A stretch of 64,000 bases of DNA from Labrys sp. KNU-23 (GCF_008330945.1 NZ_CP043489.1:4103501-4167500); one strand, 5' to 3'. Positions 25,018 through 34,800 are shown, numbered from the stretch's first letter. The notes: a model not told the origin generated them from the letters alone. A program made the numbers and translations.

Positions 25018-26679
25018 TCAATGGTGGTCGCTCAGGTCCCTTACGGCCTCCACACGTTCCTTGCCCAGCGCTGCCGCCATCAGGGTCTGGGTATAGGTTT
25101 CCCGCGGCGCATCGAAAATCTGGGCGGTGGCCCCTTCTTCAACGATGCGGCCCTCCTTCATCACGACGACATAGTCGGACAAGGCCCTGATCACCGAAAG
25201 GTCATGGCTGATGAACAGATAGGACAGGCCATGCGCGGCCTGCAGGTTGCGTAGCAGCTCGACGATCTGTTTCTGCACCGAGCGGTCGAGCGCCGAGGTC
25301 GGCTCGTCCAGCACCACCACCTTGGGCTTGAGGATCATCGCCCGTGCAATAGCGATGCGCTGGCGCTGGCCGCCCGAGAATTCATGCGGATAGCGGTTGC
25401 GGGCGGCAGGATCCAGACCAACCTCGGTCAGAGCCTGGACGGCGCGCTTGTCGCGCTCGGCGGCCGACAGATTCGGTTCATGCACCCTGAGGCCTTCGGT
25501 GACGATGGAACCCACCGACATGCGCGGAGAGAGCGAGCCATAGGGGTCCTGGAACACCAATTGCAGGGCGCGCCGCAGTGGGCGCATCTCGAGCACGCTC
25601 GCCCGCGAGATGTCCCGGCCATCGAAACGGATGTCGCCTTCGCCGGTATTCAGCCGCAGCAGGGCGCGGCCCAGGGTCGACTTGCCCGACCCCGATTCAC
25701 CCACGATGCCGATGGTCTGTCCCTGCTGCAGGCGCACGGAGACATTGTCCACCGCCTTCAGATCCATGGCCTTGTGGGCACCGAACAGGCTGCCGCTGAG
25801 ATGATAGGTGACTCGGATGTGGCGGCCCTCCAGCAGTACGGGGGCATCGGGGGGCGGCGGATCCTTGTGGCCCGATGGCTCGGCCGCCAGCAGCATCCTG
25901 GTGTAGTCGTGCCGGGGATTGTCGAAGACCTCTTCCGTCGTGCCGGTCTCCACCACTTCGCCGCGGCGCATGACATAGACGCGATCGGCGAAACGCCGGA
26001 CGATGTTGAGGTCATGGCTGATGAAGACGATCGACATGCCCAGCCGCTGCCTGAGTTCGGCAAGCAGGGACAGGATCTGCGCCTGCACGGTGACGTCGAG
26101 CGCGGTGGTCGGCTCGTCCGCGATCAGGAGATCGGGATCGTTGGCGAGGGCCATGGCGATCATCACGCGCTGGCGCTGGCCGCCCGACATCTCATGCGGA
26201 TAGGCGTCCACCCGCCGCTCGGGATGGGGGATGCCCACGAGTTTGAACAGCTCCACCACCTTCTTGCGGGCATCCTTGTAGCTACCGCCGCGATGGTGGA
26301 CGATCGGTTCGGCCACCTGGCGCCCGACCTTGTAAAGCGGATCGAGCGAGGTCATCGGCTCCTGGAAGATCATGGTGATCTTGTCGCCGCGTACCTTGTT
26401 GAGCTCCTTCGCCGGCAGGCCGAGCAATTCCCTGCCGCGATATCTGGCCGATCCCCGCACCTGGCCATTGCCGGCCAGCAGGCCCATCAGCGCCATCATG
26501 GTCTGGCTCTTGCCCGAGCCGGATTCGCCCACGATGGCGACGGTCTCGCCACTGTTGACCTTGAGGTCGATGCCCTTGACTGCCTTGACCGTGCCGTCGG
26601 GGGTGCTGAAGTCGACCTCCAGACCACTGACGTCGAGGAGGGTATCTTTCGTATCCTGATCCGCAGGTGTCTGTTGCAT
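25018..26679 (-). CDS. Peptide ABC transporter, fused double ATP-binding protein (OppD-OppF type)
   Basis: Both ATPase halves of an Opp/Dpp-type importer are joined in one 553-residue chain. Half one has Walker A GESGSGKSQT, signature MSGGQRQRVMIAMAL and Walker B LLIADEPTTALDV; half two has GESGSGKSTLGRAL, FSGGQRQRIAIARAM and VVVLDEPTSALDR. The start MQQTPADQDT (26679) was chosen since the open frame to 27177 reads into the permease region. It follows the permease genes with a 113-base gap containing a divergent repeat remnant. Confidence 0.92.
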   Translation of the reverse strand: MQQTPADQDTKDTLLDVSGLEVDFSTPDGTVKAVKGIDLKVNSGETVAIVGESGSGKSQTMMALMGLLAGNGQVRGSARYRGRELLGLPAKELNKVRGDKITMIFQEPMTSLDPLYKVGRQVAEPIVHHRGGSYKDARKKVVELFKLVGIPHPERRVDAYPHEMSGGQRQRVMIAMALANDPDLLIADEPTTALDVTVQAQILSLLAELRQRLGMSIVFISHDLNIVRRFADRVYVMRRGEVVETGTTEEVFDNPRHDYTRMLLAAEPSGHKDPPPPDAPVLLEGRHIRVTYHLSGSLFGAHKAMDLKAVDNVSVRLQQGQTIGIVGESGSGKSTLGRALLRLNTGEGDIRFDGRDISRASVLEMRPLRRALQLVFQDPYGSLSPRMSVGSIVTEGLRVHEPNLSAAERDKRAVQALTEVGLDPAARNRYPHEFSGGQRQRIAIARAMILKPKVVVLDEPTSALDRSVQKQIVELLRNLQAAHGLSYLFISHDLSVIRALSDYVVVMKEGRIVEEGATAQIFDAPRETYTQTLMAAALGKERVEAVRDLSDHH

Positions 26680-26744
26680 CGGTCTTCCCTTGAGCAAAAT
26701 GCGGCTAGGCCGAACCGTCCCCGCGTTTTTTAACGTATTGATAT

Positions 26745-26797
26745 CGGCAGCATTTTGCGGTTCAAAGCGCCTCCGTCTGAAAGAAAAACGCTCTAGC
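26745..26797 (-). repeat. Degenerate dispersed-repeat remnant at the oppC-type stop
   Basis: GCATTTTGCGG, a GCGCC-TCCGTCTGAAAG segment and AAAACGCTCTAG resemble pieces of the ~100-bp repeats. The permease TAG stop is the last three bases of the minus-strand CTAG. Confidence 0.45.
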
Positions 26798-27917
26798 GAT
26801 CTTTGGGGTCGAAGGCGTCGCGCAGGCCGTCGCCGATGAAATTGAGGCAGAACAGGGTGGTGACCAGGAAGATGGCCGGACAGATCAGCAGGTAGGGGGC
26901 AGCCTCCATGGAATCGGCACCTTCCTTGATCAGCGCCCCCCAACTGGTGAGCGGTGCCTGCACGCCGAGACCGAGGAAGGAGAGGAAGCTTTCCAAGAGG
27001 ATGATGCGGGGAATGCGCACCGTGAGGAACACCAGCACCGGGCTCAGCGTGTTGGGAATGATGTGGCGGCGGATCACCGCCCCTTCGTTGAGCCCCAGGG
27101 CATGGGCCGCCGAGATGAAGTCGCGCCGCTTCAGCGACAGGGTCTGGCCCCGCACGATGCGGGCCATGTCGAGCCATTCGATCGCGCCGATGGCGACGAA
27201 GATCAGCCAGAAGTCACGCCCGAAGGAGGCCACCAGCAGGATCACGAAGAACATGAACGGAAGCGAATAGAGAATCTCGACGAAGCGCATCATCAGATTG
27301 TCGGTACGCCCGCCAATATAGCCCGATACGGCGCCATAGGTGACGCCGATGACGAGGCTGACCAGGCTGGCGAGCAGACCGACGAGCAGCGAGACCTGGC
27401 CGCCGATCATGATACGGGTCATGAGATCGCGGCCATTGCCATCGGTGCCGAGCAGGAAATACTGGCCATTGATGTCACCCTGCATGACGACCGTACGGCC
27501 GTCGTCCCTGATATCGGTGACCTTGGTGTTGCGGAATTCGTCGATGCGGTCGACATAGCGGGTGGCGCGCGGATCGATCGCCCGGCTTGACGTCAATGTC
27601 GCCGTGAACTGGGTGCCCGAGGTCTCGAAGGACTGGACCTGCAGACGGGCCTGCGAAGCCGCGCGCTTCATGGCCTCCTCGAGCGTCGCGTGCTTGGGAT
27701 AGGGCGAGAGGCTGGGGGGAACCTTGACGTAGGACCCATAGACCTGGTCGTAGCCGTGGGGCGAAAAGAACGGTCCCAGCACGGAAAAGAGCACGATGGC
27801 CGCGAACACGAACAGGCTGACCATGGCGGCCTTGTTGCGGCGCAGGCGCAGCCAGGCGAGTTCGACCAGGCTGCGGCTGCGAGGAGGGGCGCTCGTCGTC
27901 AAACTTGTCTCAGTCAT
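26793..27917 (-). CDS. Peptide ABC transporter permease (OppC type)
   Basis: This 374-residue inner-membrane subunit begins with an N-terminal helix (about residues 33-55), then a ~130-residue periplasmic region, longer than in many OppC proteins, and a C-terminal transport domain with VSLLVGLLASLVSLVIGVTYGAVSGYIGG and the ATPase-contact loop AAHALGLNEGAVIRRHIIPN. It overlaps the OppB-type gene by 8 bases. Confidence 0.92.
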   Translation of the reverse strand: MTETSLTTSAPPRSRSLVELAWLRLRRNKAAMVSLFVFAAIVLFSVLGPFFSPHGYDQVYGSYVKVPPSLSPYPKHATLEEAMKRAASQARLQVQSFETSGTQFTATLTSSRAIDPRATRYVDRIDEFRNTKVTDIRDDGRTVVMQGDINGQYFLLGTDGNGRDLMTRIMIGGQVSLLVGLLASLVSLVIGVTYGAVSGYIGGRTDNLMMRFVEILYSLPFMFFVILLVASFGRDFWLIFVAIGAIEWLDMARIVRGQTLSLKRRDFISAAHALGLNEGAVIRRHIIPNTLSPVLVFLTVRIPRIILLESFLSFLGLGVQAPLTSWGALIKEGADSMEAAPYLLICPAIFLVTTLFCLNFIGDGLRDAFDPKDR

Positions 27918-28833
27918 GGCGCACCCTTGGATCGAGCCAGGCGTAAAGCAGGTCGACGATCAGGTTGAAGACGATGATGAAGACCGAGACCAGGACCACT
28001 GTCCCCATCACCAGCGTGTAGTCGCGGTTGAGGGCACCCTCGACGAAATCCTTGCCGACGCCGGGAATGCCGAAGACCTTTTCGACCACGACCGAGCCCG
28101 TCAGCAGCGAGGCGGCGGCAGGAGCAAGATAGGTGACGATCGGCAGGACGCCGGCCCGCATGGCATGGCCGATGATGGTCAGCTTGGCGGGCAGGCCGTA
28201 GGCTTTGGCCGTGCGGATGTGGTCTGCATGCAAGGCTTCCAACATGGAACCGCGCATCAGCCGGGCAAAGGTCGCCAGTTCCGGCAGGGCCAGGGTGATC
28301 ATCGGCAGGAGCAGATAGCGAAACGAACCGTCGCCCCAACTGCCGGTCGGCAGCCAATGCAGGGTTTGTCCGAAGAGGAGCGCGAGGACCGGTCCGATGA
28401 CGAAATTGGGGATGGTGATGCCGATATTGCCGATCGCGGTCACGGCGATATCCACGATCGAATTCTGGCGCAACGCTGCAATAGTTCCGATGAGGATTCC
28501 GCCGACGACAGCCAGAAGCAGTGCCATGCTACCAAGTTGCAAGGAATATGGCAGTTTCTGGAGGATGATTTCAGAGACTGTATAGTCGCGATAGACGTAA
28601 CTGGGGCCGAAATCGCCCCGCAATACGTTCCAGATGTAGTTTAAGTATTGTTTCCATACCGGGTCGTCGAGGTGGTAGACTCGGTTGAGGTTGTCCATGA
28701 TCTGCGGTGGCAGGGGGCGGGCGAGATTGAAGGGCCCGCCCGGTACCTGGCGCATCAGGAAAAAAGAAAGCGTGACGATCACGAACAGCGTGGGAATCGC
28801 GCTCGCCAGACGCTTCAGTACGAATGAAAGCAT
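27910..28833 (-). CDS. Peptide ABC transporter permease (OppB type)
   Basis: A 307-residue permease with an N-terminal helix (LKRLASAIPTLFVIVTLSFFLMRQVPGGPF), further helices and the ATPase-contact motif RTAKAYGLPAKLTIIGHAMRAGVLP. Together with the OppC-type protein it forms the channel. It follows the substrate-binding protein gene with a 223-base gap holding repeat copy B, which may separate strong expression of the binding protein from weaker expression of the membrane parts. Confidence 0.93.
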   Translation of the reverse strand: MLSFVLKRLASAIPTLFVIVTLSFFLMRQVPGGPFNLARPLPPQIMDNLNRVYHLDDPVWKQYLNYIWNVLRGDFGPSYVYRDYTVSEIILQKLPYSLQLGSMALLLAVVGGILIGTIAALRQNSIVDIAVTAIGNIGITIPNFVIGPVLALLFGQTLHWLPTGSWGDGSFRYLLLPMITLALPELATFARLMRGSMLEALHADHIRTAKAYGLPAKLTIIGHAMRAGVLPIVTYLAPAAASLLTGSVVVEKVFGIPGVGKDFVEGALNRDYTLVMGTVVLVSVFIIVFNLIVDLLYAWLDPRVRHD

Positions 28834-28901
28834 GACATCGCCTCGGATTGGCTGTCCGCGAAGCGTTCAGGCCCGGCATCGGCGAGGCAAGCACGCTTCC
28901 C

Positions 28902-29004
28902 TAGAGCAAAGCGCGTTTAGGTGGAAACGCTTCTTAGCTCTAACTCTTTGTTCGGACGCGTCCTTGCGATTCTTGCCGATTCCGCCAAATCGCAAAACGC
29001 TTTA
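28902..29004 (-). repeat. Dispersed double-hairpin repeat, copy B
   Basis: Reverse-orientation copy of the ~100-bp repeat: on the minus strand AAAGCGTTTTGCGATT..AATCGCAA then AGAGTTAGAGC..GCGTTT / AAACGCGCTTTGCTCTAG. It lies between the binding-protein and OppB-type genes. Confidence 0.85.
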
Positions 29005-29056
29005 GCCGCGGATGAGAGGCAGGAGGATGGCCTCCTGCCGTCTCACACGCAGCGGC

Positions 29057-30652
29057 TCATTCCTTGGTGAGGAAACGCGTGCCGTGGTGGTTGGCGAGGT
29101 TGTCGTGCCAGCCCTTGACCTTCTTGGAGACCAGCCAGGGGTCGTTATAGACCAGCAGAGGCGTGACGGAGGCGTCGCGCAGCAGCATGGCTTCCGCATC
29201 GTGCAGGATCTGCATGCGCTTGGGCACATCCCGCTCGGTGAAGGACTTGGCCATCAAGGCATCGAATTCGGGATTGTTGTAGTGGCCGTAGTTGAAGACC
29301 TTGTTGGTGGAGACGCCGAGGGTCAGGAAGTTCTCCGGATCGGCATAGTCGGCGACCCAGCCGGCGCGGGTGATGTCGAAACTATTGCCTTGCTGCAGAT
29401 AGGAGTAGTGAGATTTGAGATCGGAATTGAGCATGGTGACCTCGGCGCCCAGGCCCTTCCACATATCGGCGATCGCCGTGGCGACCTTCTTCCAGTTCTC
29501 GTTGGTGTTGTAGCGGATCTCGACCTTGAGCGGCTTGCCGCCCGGGCCGTAGCCGGCTTCCTTCAAGAGTTCCTTGGCCTTGTCCTCGCGGTCGAGTTGA
29601 GGCGTGTCGGCGAAGTCCGCCTTGGCCGGCGTGTAGTTGGCGATACCCTCCGGGATCCAGCTATAGAGCGGCTGATAGACGCCGTTCAGCACGTCATTGG
29701 CCAGGAAGTCGCGGTCGATCGCCATGGCGAAGGCCCGTCGGACCCGGACATCGTCGAAGGGGGGCTTGCGGGTGTCGAAGGCATAATATTCGCTCGACGT
29801 CGATGGCGAGACGTGAACCTCGTCGCCGACCTTCTCCTGCAGGAACTTGCGCTGATCGGCCTGGAATTGATAGGCAAGATCGAGTTCCCCGGCCAGGAAG
29901 CGGCGCTGGATGGCGGCCTGGTCCTCACTCGGATAGGCGACGACCCGATCGATCTTCACATTCGCCGCGCCCCAGTAATTGGGGTTCTTGACGAAGGTGA
30001 GGTGATCGCCGGGTATCTGCTCGGTGACCGTATAGGCGCCGTTCGATACCAGCTTGCCCGCCTTGGCGAAGTCGCGGCCATATTTCTCGACATTGGCCTT
30101 GTTCACCGGCACCACGCTTTGATGAGCCAGGAGTTCGGGGAAGAAGGGGACGGGGCTTTCGAGGGTGATTTCCAGTGTACCGGCATCGATGGCCTTGACG
30201 CCGAGGGTATCGATCGCTGCCTTGCCGGTGTTTACCGCCTGGGCGTTCTTGATCGGATAGGACAGGCTGGCATATTCGGCGGCTTCCTTGGGATCGAGAT
30301 TGCGCCGGAAGCTGTAGACGAAATCCTCGGCCGTGACCGGGTCGCCGTTGGACCACTTGGCGCTGGGCCTCAATTTGAAGGTGTAAACCAGCCCGTCCGG
30401 CGAAACCGTCCAGCTTTCGGCGACGGCGGGACCCACCTTGCCGGCGCCGTCATAGGCGGTGAGACCCTCGTAGAGGTCGTCGATGATGAACTGCTCGATA
30501 TTGGTGGTCGTGTGGATGGGATCGAGCGATTGAGGTTCGCCGCCGAGGCCCTTGTTCAACACCGTTTCGGCTGAGGCCGGCAGGGCCACGCTGCCGAGCA
30601 TGCCGATGGCGAGCAGGGCGCCGAGCAGGCGCGTTCTCATAACTGCTGTCAT
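29057..30652 (-). CDS. Peptide ABC transporter substrate-binding protein (OppA/MppA type)
   Basis: A 531-residue periplasmic binding protein, family 5. The signal peptide is MTAVMRTRLLGALLAIGMLGSVALPASA. Family segments are GGEPQSLDPIHTTTNIEQFIIDDLYEGL and RPSAKWSNGDPVTAEDFVYSFRR, which place it close to OppA/MppA. ATG 30652 follows GAGGGG at 9 bases. It would bring oligopeptides, perhaps including murein peptides, to the permease encoded just downstream. Confidence 0.93.
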   Translation of the reverse strand: MTAVMRTRLLGALLAIGMLGSVALPASAETVLNKGLGGEPQSLDPIHTTTNIEQFIIDDLYEGLTAYDGAGKVGPAVAESWTVSPDGLVYTFKLRPSAKWSNGDPVTAEDFVYSFRRNLDPKEAAEYASLSYPIKNAQAVNTGKAAIDTLGVKAIDAGTLEITLESPVPFFPELLAHQSVVPVNKANVEKYGRDFAKAGKLVSNGAYTVTEQIPGDHLTFVKNPNYWGAANVKIDRVVAYPSEDQAAIQRRFLAGELDLAYQFQADQRKFLQEKVGDEVHVSPSTSSEYYAFDTRKPPFDDVRVRRAFAMAIDRDFLANDVLNGVYQPLYSWIPEGIANYTPAKADFADTPQLDREDKAKELLKEAGYGPGGKPLKVEIRYNTNENWKKVATAIADMWKGLGAEVTMLNSDLKSHYSYLQQGNSFDITRAGWVADYADPENFLTLGVSTNKVFNYGHYNNPEFDALMAKSFTERDVPKRMQILHDAEAMLLRDASVTPLLVYNDPWLVSKKVKGWHDNLANHHGTRFLTKE

Positions 30653-31067
30653 CCTGATTTCCCCTCTGAAGCCAGTTGTTCCGGCTATTGGTTGAAGGCC
30701 GGCAGTAAAGGCCTTCGCATTCGCTGCGGCAACCCGCGATTTTCGACGGGGAGAGGAAGGGTAGTACTGCGCGCGCCGCGTGCAAGAGGATAGTATGTCG
30801 AAAGGTATAGTGATTGTCTGAAAATTGCGAATGGCCGGGATACGACGCAATATTCGCCATAACCGACCGTGCTTTGTGCTCCCTGCATTGCGAAGACTGT
30901 CGGAGCGAAGATCTGGCTGAAATATGGGGATAAGCCGCGGACAACCTCGCCGCGAGGAGCGCGGCAGGACGCGGCCCTACGTCCAGGGCGTACGCAAGCC
31001 GAACCGCCGCGCGAAGGAGGGCGCGGGCGGCTCTGGGGAGGCAACCCGGATGGCTGGACGGGCAGGC
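30653..31067. other. 415-bp intergenic region, mostly unassigned
   Basis: This interval lies between prs and the peptide-binding protein gene, both on the minus strand. It must hold the promoter of the peptide-transport operon (an AT-richer stretch is at about 30780-30860) and the prs 3' end. I see no coding ORF, tRNA or clear terminator; the 30940-31040 part is GC-rich and may be a degraded palindromic repeat. Confidence 0.5.
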
Positions 31068-32036
31068 TCAGTTGAACAGGCTGGAGACGCTCTCTTCGGA
31101 GGCAGTGCGGCCGATAGCCTCGCCGATCAGCGGCGCGATCGAGATGACGCGGATGTTCTGGGCCACGCGCACGGCTTCGGTCGGCATGATCGAGTCCGTG
31201 ATCACCAGCTCGCGCAGCTTGGAAGAGGCGATGCGAGCCACCGCGCCGCCCGAGAGCACGCCATGGGTGATGTAGGCCAGCACGTCCTTGGCGCCGCGCT
31301 CGAGGAGGGCCTCGGCGGCATTCACCAGCGTGCCGCCTGAGTCGATGATGTCGTCGATCAGGATGCAGGTACGGCCCTTGACGTCACCGATCACGTTCAT
31401 CACCTCGCTCTCGCCGGCACGCTCACGGCGCTTGTCGACGATAGCGAGCGGGGCATCGATGCGCTTGGCGAGGGCGCGGGCGCGCACCACGCCGCCGACG
31501 TCAGGCGACACAACCATGAGCTTGTCGAGCTCCATGCGGGCCTTGATGTCGCGCTCCATCACCGGGGCGGCGAACAGGTTGTCGGTGGGAATGTCGAAGA
31601 AGCCCTGGATCTGCCCGGCATGCAGGTCGAGGGTCAGCACGCGGTCGGCCCCGGCGTGGGTGATCAGGTTGGCGACCAGCTTGGCCGAGATCGGCGTACG
31701 GCCGGAAGCGCGGCGATCCTGCCTTGCATAGCCGAAATAGGGGATCACCGCCGTGATGCGCCGGGCCGAGGAGCGGCGCAGGGCATCGGTGATGATCAGC
31801 AATTCCATCAGATGGTCATTGGTGGGGAAGGAGGTCGACTGGATGACGAAGACATCCGCACCGCGGACATTTTCCTGAATCTCGACGAAGATCTCCATGT
31901 CGGCGAACCGCCGCACCGAGCACTTCGTCAGGGGGGTCTTCAGATAGGTCGCAATCGATTCGGCCAGTGCACGATTCGAATTGCCGGCGACGAGCTTGAT
32001 CTCGCCCGAACCGTGGCCCCTGTCACCTGCCGCCAT
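31068..32036 (-). CDS. prs: Ribose-phosphate pyrophosphokinase
   Basis: Prs makes PRPP from ribose 5-phosphate and ATP for nucleotide, histidine and NAD synthesis. ATG 32036 was chosen, after GGGAG, giving 322 residues; the frame continues to 32096 without support. Family markers are EIQENVRGADVFVIQSTSFPTNDHLMELL, YFGYARQDRR, the DLHAGQIQGFFD segment and the PRPP loop VLIDDIIDSGGTL (seen as CILIDDIIDSGGT). It stands alone. Confidence 0.95.
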   Translation of the reverse strand: MAAGDRGHGSGEIKLVAGNSNRALAESIATYLKTPLTKCSVRRFADMEIFVEIQENVRGADVFVIQSTSFPTNDHLMELLIITDALRRSSARRITAVIPYFGYARQDRRASGRTPISAKLVANLITHAGADRVLTLDLHAGQIQGFFDIPTDNLFAAPVMERDIKARMELDKLMVVSPDVGGVVRARALAKRIDAPLAIVDKRRERAGESEVMNVIGDVKGRTCILIDDIIDSGGTLVNAAEALLERGAKDVLAYITHGVLSGGAVARIASSKLRELVITDSIMPTEAVRVAQNIRVISIAPLIGEAIGRTASEESVSSLFN

Positions 32037-32208
32037 GAAGCCGGCTCCCACTTTGAGAAAAATGCACCCGGCTCTTAGCAACTGACCGGCTCGCATACAA
32101 TGGGGGCGTCACAAGGAGTTCACACTTGCATGGCTGGAATGCGTGCAGATTGGGATGATTTGCTGCTGTTCCGCTGTCCGGTCCGGCCGGGGCCTCCTTC
32201 CTGTCGCA

Positions 32209-33357
32209 TCAGCGCATCTGCAATCCGGCATCGGCCCCGTTCAGCACTTCCCCACCGTTTTCGGTGGTCAGGCTGGTGCGCCCGAGGCACATGGCGGTGC
32301 CGCTGTCGGAATCCATCAGGATCATATGGGCGAACATCACCATGCCCGGCTCCAGCAGCCAGTCATTGCCCTCGTAGAACATCGGCCGGTCCATCCAGGA
32401 GGGCGTGAACTTGGCGCCGAGCGAATAGCCGCAGGCGGCGAGCCGGTGCTCCTCCAGCCCGTGCGAATCCATCACCCGGGCATGGGCTGCGAAGACATCG
32501 CCGGCCGTGCGCCCCGGCCGGATCTCGGCCTCACAGGCGAGGAGGGCTTCATGCGCGGCCGTGTAGAGCTCGCTGTGGCGGGGCGAGACGTCTCCCACGG
32601 TGACCGTGCGCATCAGCGCCGCATGATAGTGCCTGTAGACGCCCGCGAATTCGAGCGTGATCTGGTCCCGCTCGGCGAGCTTTCGGCGTCCGCTCTTGTA
32701 GCGGCAGAGCAGGGCATCACGGCCCGAGCCGATGATGAACTCGTTCGCCGGATAGTCCCCGCCGGCCGAGAAGATGGCATTATGCTGGGCCGCGAGGATA
32801 TCGCCTTCGTCCGCACCGGCAAACACGGCGGCAATGCCGGCCGCGTCGGCGGCATCGGAAAGACGGGCCGCCTCGCGCACATAGGCAATTTCGGCGACCG
32901 ACTTGACGGCTCGCAGATGGGCGATGACATCGGAGGCATCGATCAGTTCGAAATCGCCGGCGAAGGCCGCCTCCAGCTTGCGGCCATTGGCATGGGTGAG
33001 GCCGTAGGAATCGAATTCCACGCCAATACGGCCGCCGGTCACGCCGAGATCGCTGGCCATGGCGAGGAGCTGCTGGGCCGGGGTCGCGTCCTTGCGGTCA
33101 GTCCAGATGCGGATGTCGTCGAGAATGGAAGTGTGCTGGGCCTGGCGTAGATCGGCCGTGCGCGTGAGCAGCGCCATCCGGCCATCGGCGCGGACCAGCA
33201 GGGACTGGAAGAAGCAGAAGCCGAACGTGTCGTAGCCGGTGAGCCAGTACATGCTCTCCTGTGCAAAGAGCAGCATGGCGTCGAACTTATGGACGGCCAT
33301 CTCCGCCTGCAGGCGCTTCAGGCGCGCGGCGAATTCATCGTTTGAAAAATGCAGCAT
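32209..33357 (-). CDS. M24 (creatinase-fold) family hydrolase
   Basis: An N-terminal creatinase-type domain (MLHFSNDEFAARLKRLQ.. to ~residue 150) is followed by the pita-bread M24 domain, 382 residues in total. The usual two first metal-binding Asp residues of M24 peptidases are replaced: Glu236 in LEFAGVYRHYHAALMRT and Ala247. That pattern fits the metal-independent creatinase/ectoine-hydrolase branch rather than Xaa-Pro peptidases. ATG 33357 chosen on the family start. Substrate unknown, probably a small C-N compound. Confidence 0.85.
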   Translation of the reverse strand: MLHFSNDEFAARLKRLQAEMAVHKFDAMLLFAQESMYWLTGYDTFGFCFFQSLLVRADGRMALLTRTADLRQAQHTSILDDIRIWTDRKDATPAQQLLAMASDLGVTGGRIGVEFDSYGLTHANGRKLEAAFAGDFELIDASDVIAHLRAVKSVAEIAYVREAARLSDAADAAGIAAVFAGADEGDILAAQHNAIFSAGGDYPANEFIIGSGRDALLCRYKSGRRKLAERDQITLEFAGVYRHYHAALMRTVTVGDVSPRHSELYTAAHEALLACEAEIRPGRTAGDVFAAHARVMDSHGLEEHRLAACGYSLGAKFTPSWMDRPMFYEGNDWLLEPGMVMFAHMILMDSDSGTAMCLGRTSLTTENGGEVLNGADAGLQMR

Positions 33358-33394
33358 GGCAGATCCTGCTCGGAAAAAAGGACTTCGCCTAGCG

Positions 33395-34015
33395 TCAGCC
33401 GATGGCAGCTCTGAGCGTGGCGATATTGGCGGATTTGAGATAACGTGGAATATTGCCCCAGACTGCATGATAGCCGAAGGCACCGCCGCGCATCTCGGCC
33501 AGAGCGTCCGCCTTGCTCCACCCCTGATAAATGACCCGGTAGAGTGCTGAAATCAGACCAGTTCGGTCGGCGCCATGCTGGCAATGCAGCAGGACGGCGC
33601 CGTATCGCTGGCCTTGCCGGAGGGCGCGCAAGGCGGCGACCACGTCCTTGTCTTCGATATGCCAGGTATGGATCGGAATGCGCGTGAGCCTGAGATGACT
33701 GCCGCCGGAGAGGACATCGTCAGCGTGAAAAGCCCGCAGACTGACGATACTCCTGACGGCGAGTTGGCGGCTGAGATTGGCGAATCCATCGGCACTTGGC
33801 TGCGCAGAGCGATAGAAACGGGCCGTAACGCGGTGGAGATTAGGAACGCCCGCCAGTTCCACGCGCTGAGCCCAGGTGTTGGGCCGCGGGGCAGCGGCAT
33901 AAGACCATGCTGGAGCAAGAGGCGAGGCCAATATCAGCGCTCCCACGCCAGAGCGTACTCCGCCTGCGAGAAATGCACGTCGTGAACCGATCCGTGATCC
34001 AGGTTCATCGCTCAT
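33395..34015 (-). CDS. Tat-exported tyrosine-phosphatase-like protein
   Basis: The 206-residue product starts with a twin-arginine signal (SRRAFLAGG, residues 11-19, then a hydrophobic stretch). The catalytic P-loop HCQHGADRTG places nucleophile Cys145 and Arg151 of a dual-specificity/protein tyrosine phosphatase fold, with RFYRSAQPS upstream as in phytase-like and Siw14-like members. Export implies action on periplasmic phosphoesters or inositol phosphates. The stop overlaps the pgeF stop-side gene: it starts within the last 4 bases of pgeF. Confidence 0.85.
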   Translation of the reverse strand: MSDEPGSRIGSRRAFLAGGVRSGVGALILASPLAPAWSYAAAPRPNTWAQRVELAGVPNLHRVTARFYRSAQPSADGFANLSRQLAVRSIVSLRAFHADDVLSGGSHLRLTRIPIHTWHIEDKDVVAALRALRQGQRYGAVLLHCQHGADRTGLISALYRVIYQGWSKADALAEMRGGAFGYHAVWGNIPRYLKSANIATLRAAIG

Positions 34016-34800
34016 GGGTCAGCCAGCGCGATCGCATGAAGCAGGCGGCCATAATCAGGCTCCTTGCGATGGGTGACCCGCCGATAGGAGAAGAAACGCT
34101 CCTCGTCCTGATAGGTGCACAGCGCCATATCCTCGAAACGGGCAATGCCGGCGGCCGCGAGGCGCATGGCGATATAGGCCGGCAGGTCGAACATTGCGTG
34201 GCCGGCATTGGGGCTCGGGCCGAAGAAGCGGTCATTGTCGGCGGCGGCCTCGATGAAGCGGGCCCTGAATTCCGGCCCGACCTCATAGGCCGACCGCGAA
34301 ATCATGGGACCGAGCACGGCGACGATGTCGCCACGCCCGGCGCCGAGACCCACCATGGCATCGAGCGTGGTTTCGAGCACACCGGTAAAGGCGCCCTTCC
34401 AGCCGGCATGGGCCGCGCCGATCACGCCTGCCTTGGCGTCGGCGAACAGGACGGGACCGCAATCGGCGGTGGCGACGGCCAGAGCGAGATTGCGCTCGCG
34501 CGTCACCATGGCGTCGACCTTGGGCGCGTGCTCGCGGGTCCAGGGCGCGGTGACGGTGACGACGTTGGGGGAGTGCACCTGATAGCAGGTGATGAAGCGC
34601 TCGCGCGGCACGCCAAGGCTGTCGGCCATGCGGCCCCGGTTCTCACGGACATGATCGGGAACGTCATCGGAGCCCGATCCGCCGTTGAGCGAGGCATAGA
34701 TGCCGGCCGATACGCCTCCCTGGCGCGTGAAGAAGCCGTGGCGGATGCCGGGCAGGTCGAGGGCGGCGTGCTGAAGCGCGATGGCGGGCGAATCGGTCAT
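34012..34800 (-). CDS. pgeF: Peptidoglycan editing factor PgeF (YfiH/laccase-domain family)
   Basis: PgeF family proteins clear UDP-MurNAc precursors with serine in place of alanine and were earlier called multicopper polyphenol oxidase domains. The 262-residue protein has the typical TRQGGVSAGIYASLNGG segment, the metal-site His in YQVHSPNVV, Cys and Asp in TADCGPVLFAD and HAGWKGAF. Its stop overlaps the downstream phosphatase start by 4 bases, so they form a two-gene operon. Confidence 0.93.
   Translation of the reverse strand: MTDSPAIALQHAALDLPGIRHGFFTRQGGVSAGIYASLNGGSGSDDVPDHVRENRGRMADSLGVPRERFITCYQVHSPNVVTVTAPWTREHAPKVDAMVTRERNLALAVATADCGPVLFADAKAGVIGAAHAGWKGAFTGVLETTLDAMVGLGAGRGDIVAVLGPMISRSAYEVGPEFRARFIEAAADNDRFFGPSPNAGHAMFDLPAYIAMRLAAAGIARFEDMALCTYQDEERFFSYRRVTHRKEPDYGRLLHAIALADP

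Noticed and set aside
26680..27178. Extension of the double ATPase gene up to 27177
   Set aside because: Reads out of frame through the permease gene; the Opp-type ATPase start at 26679 fits the family.
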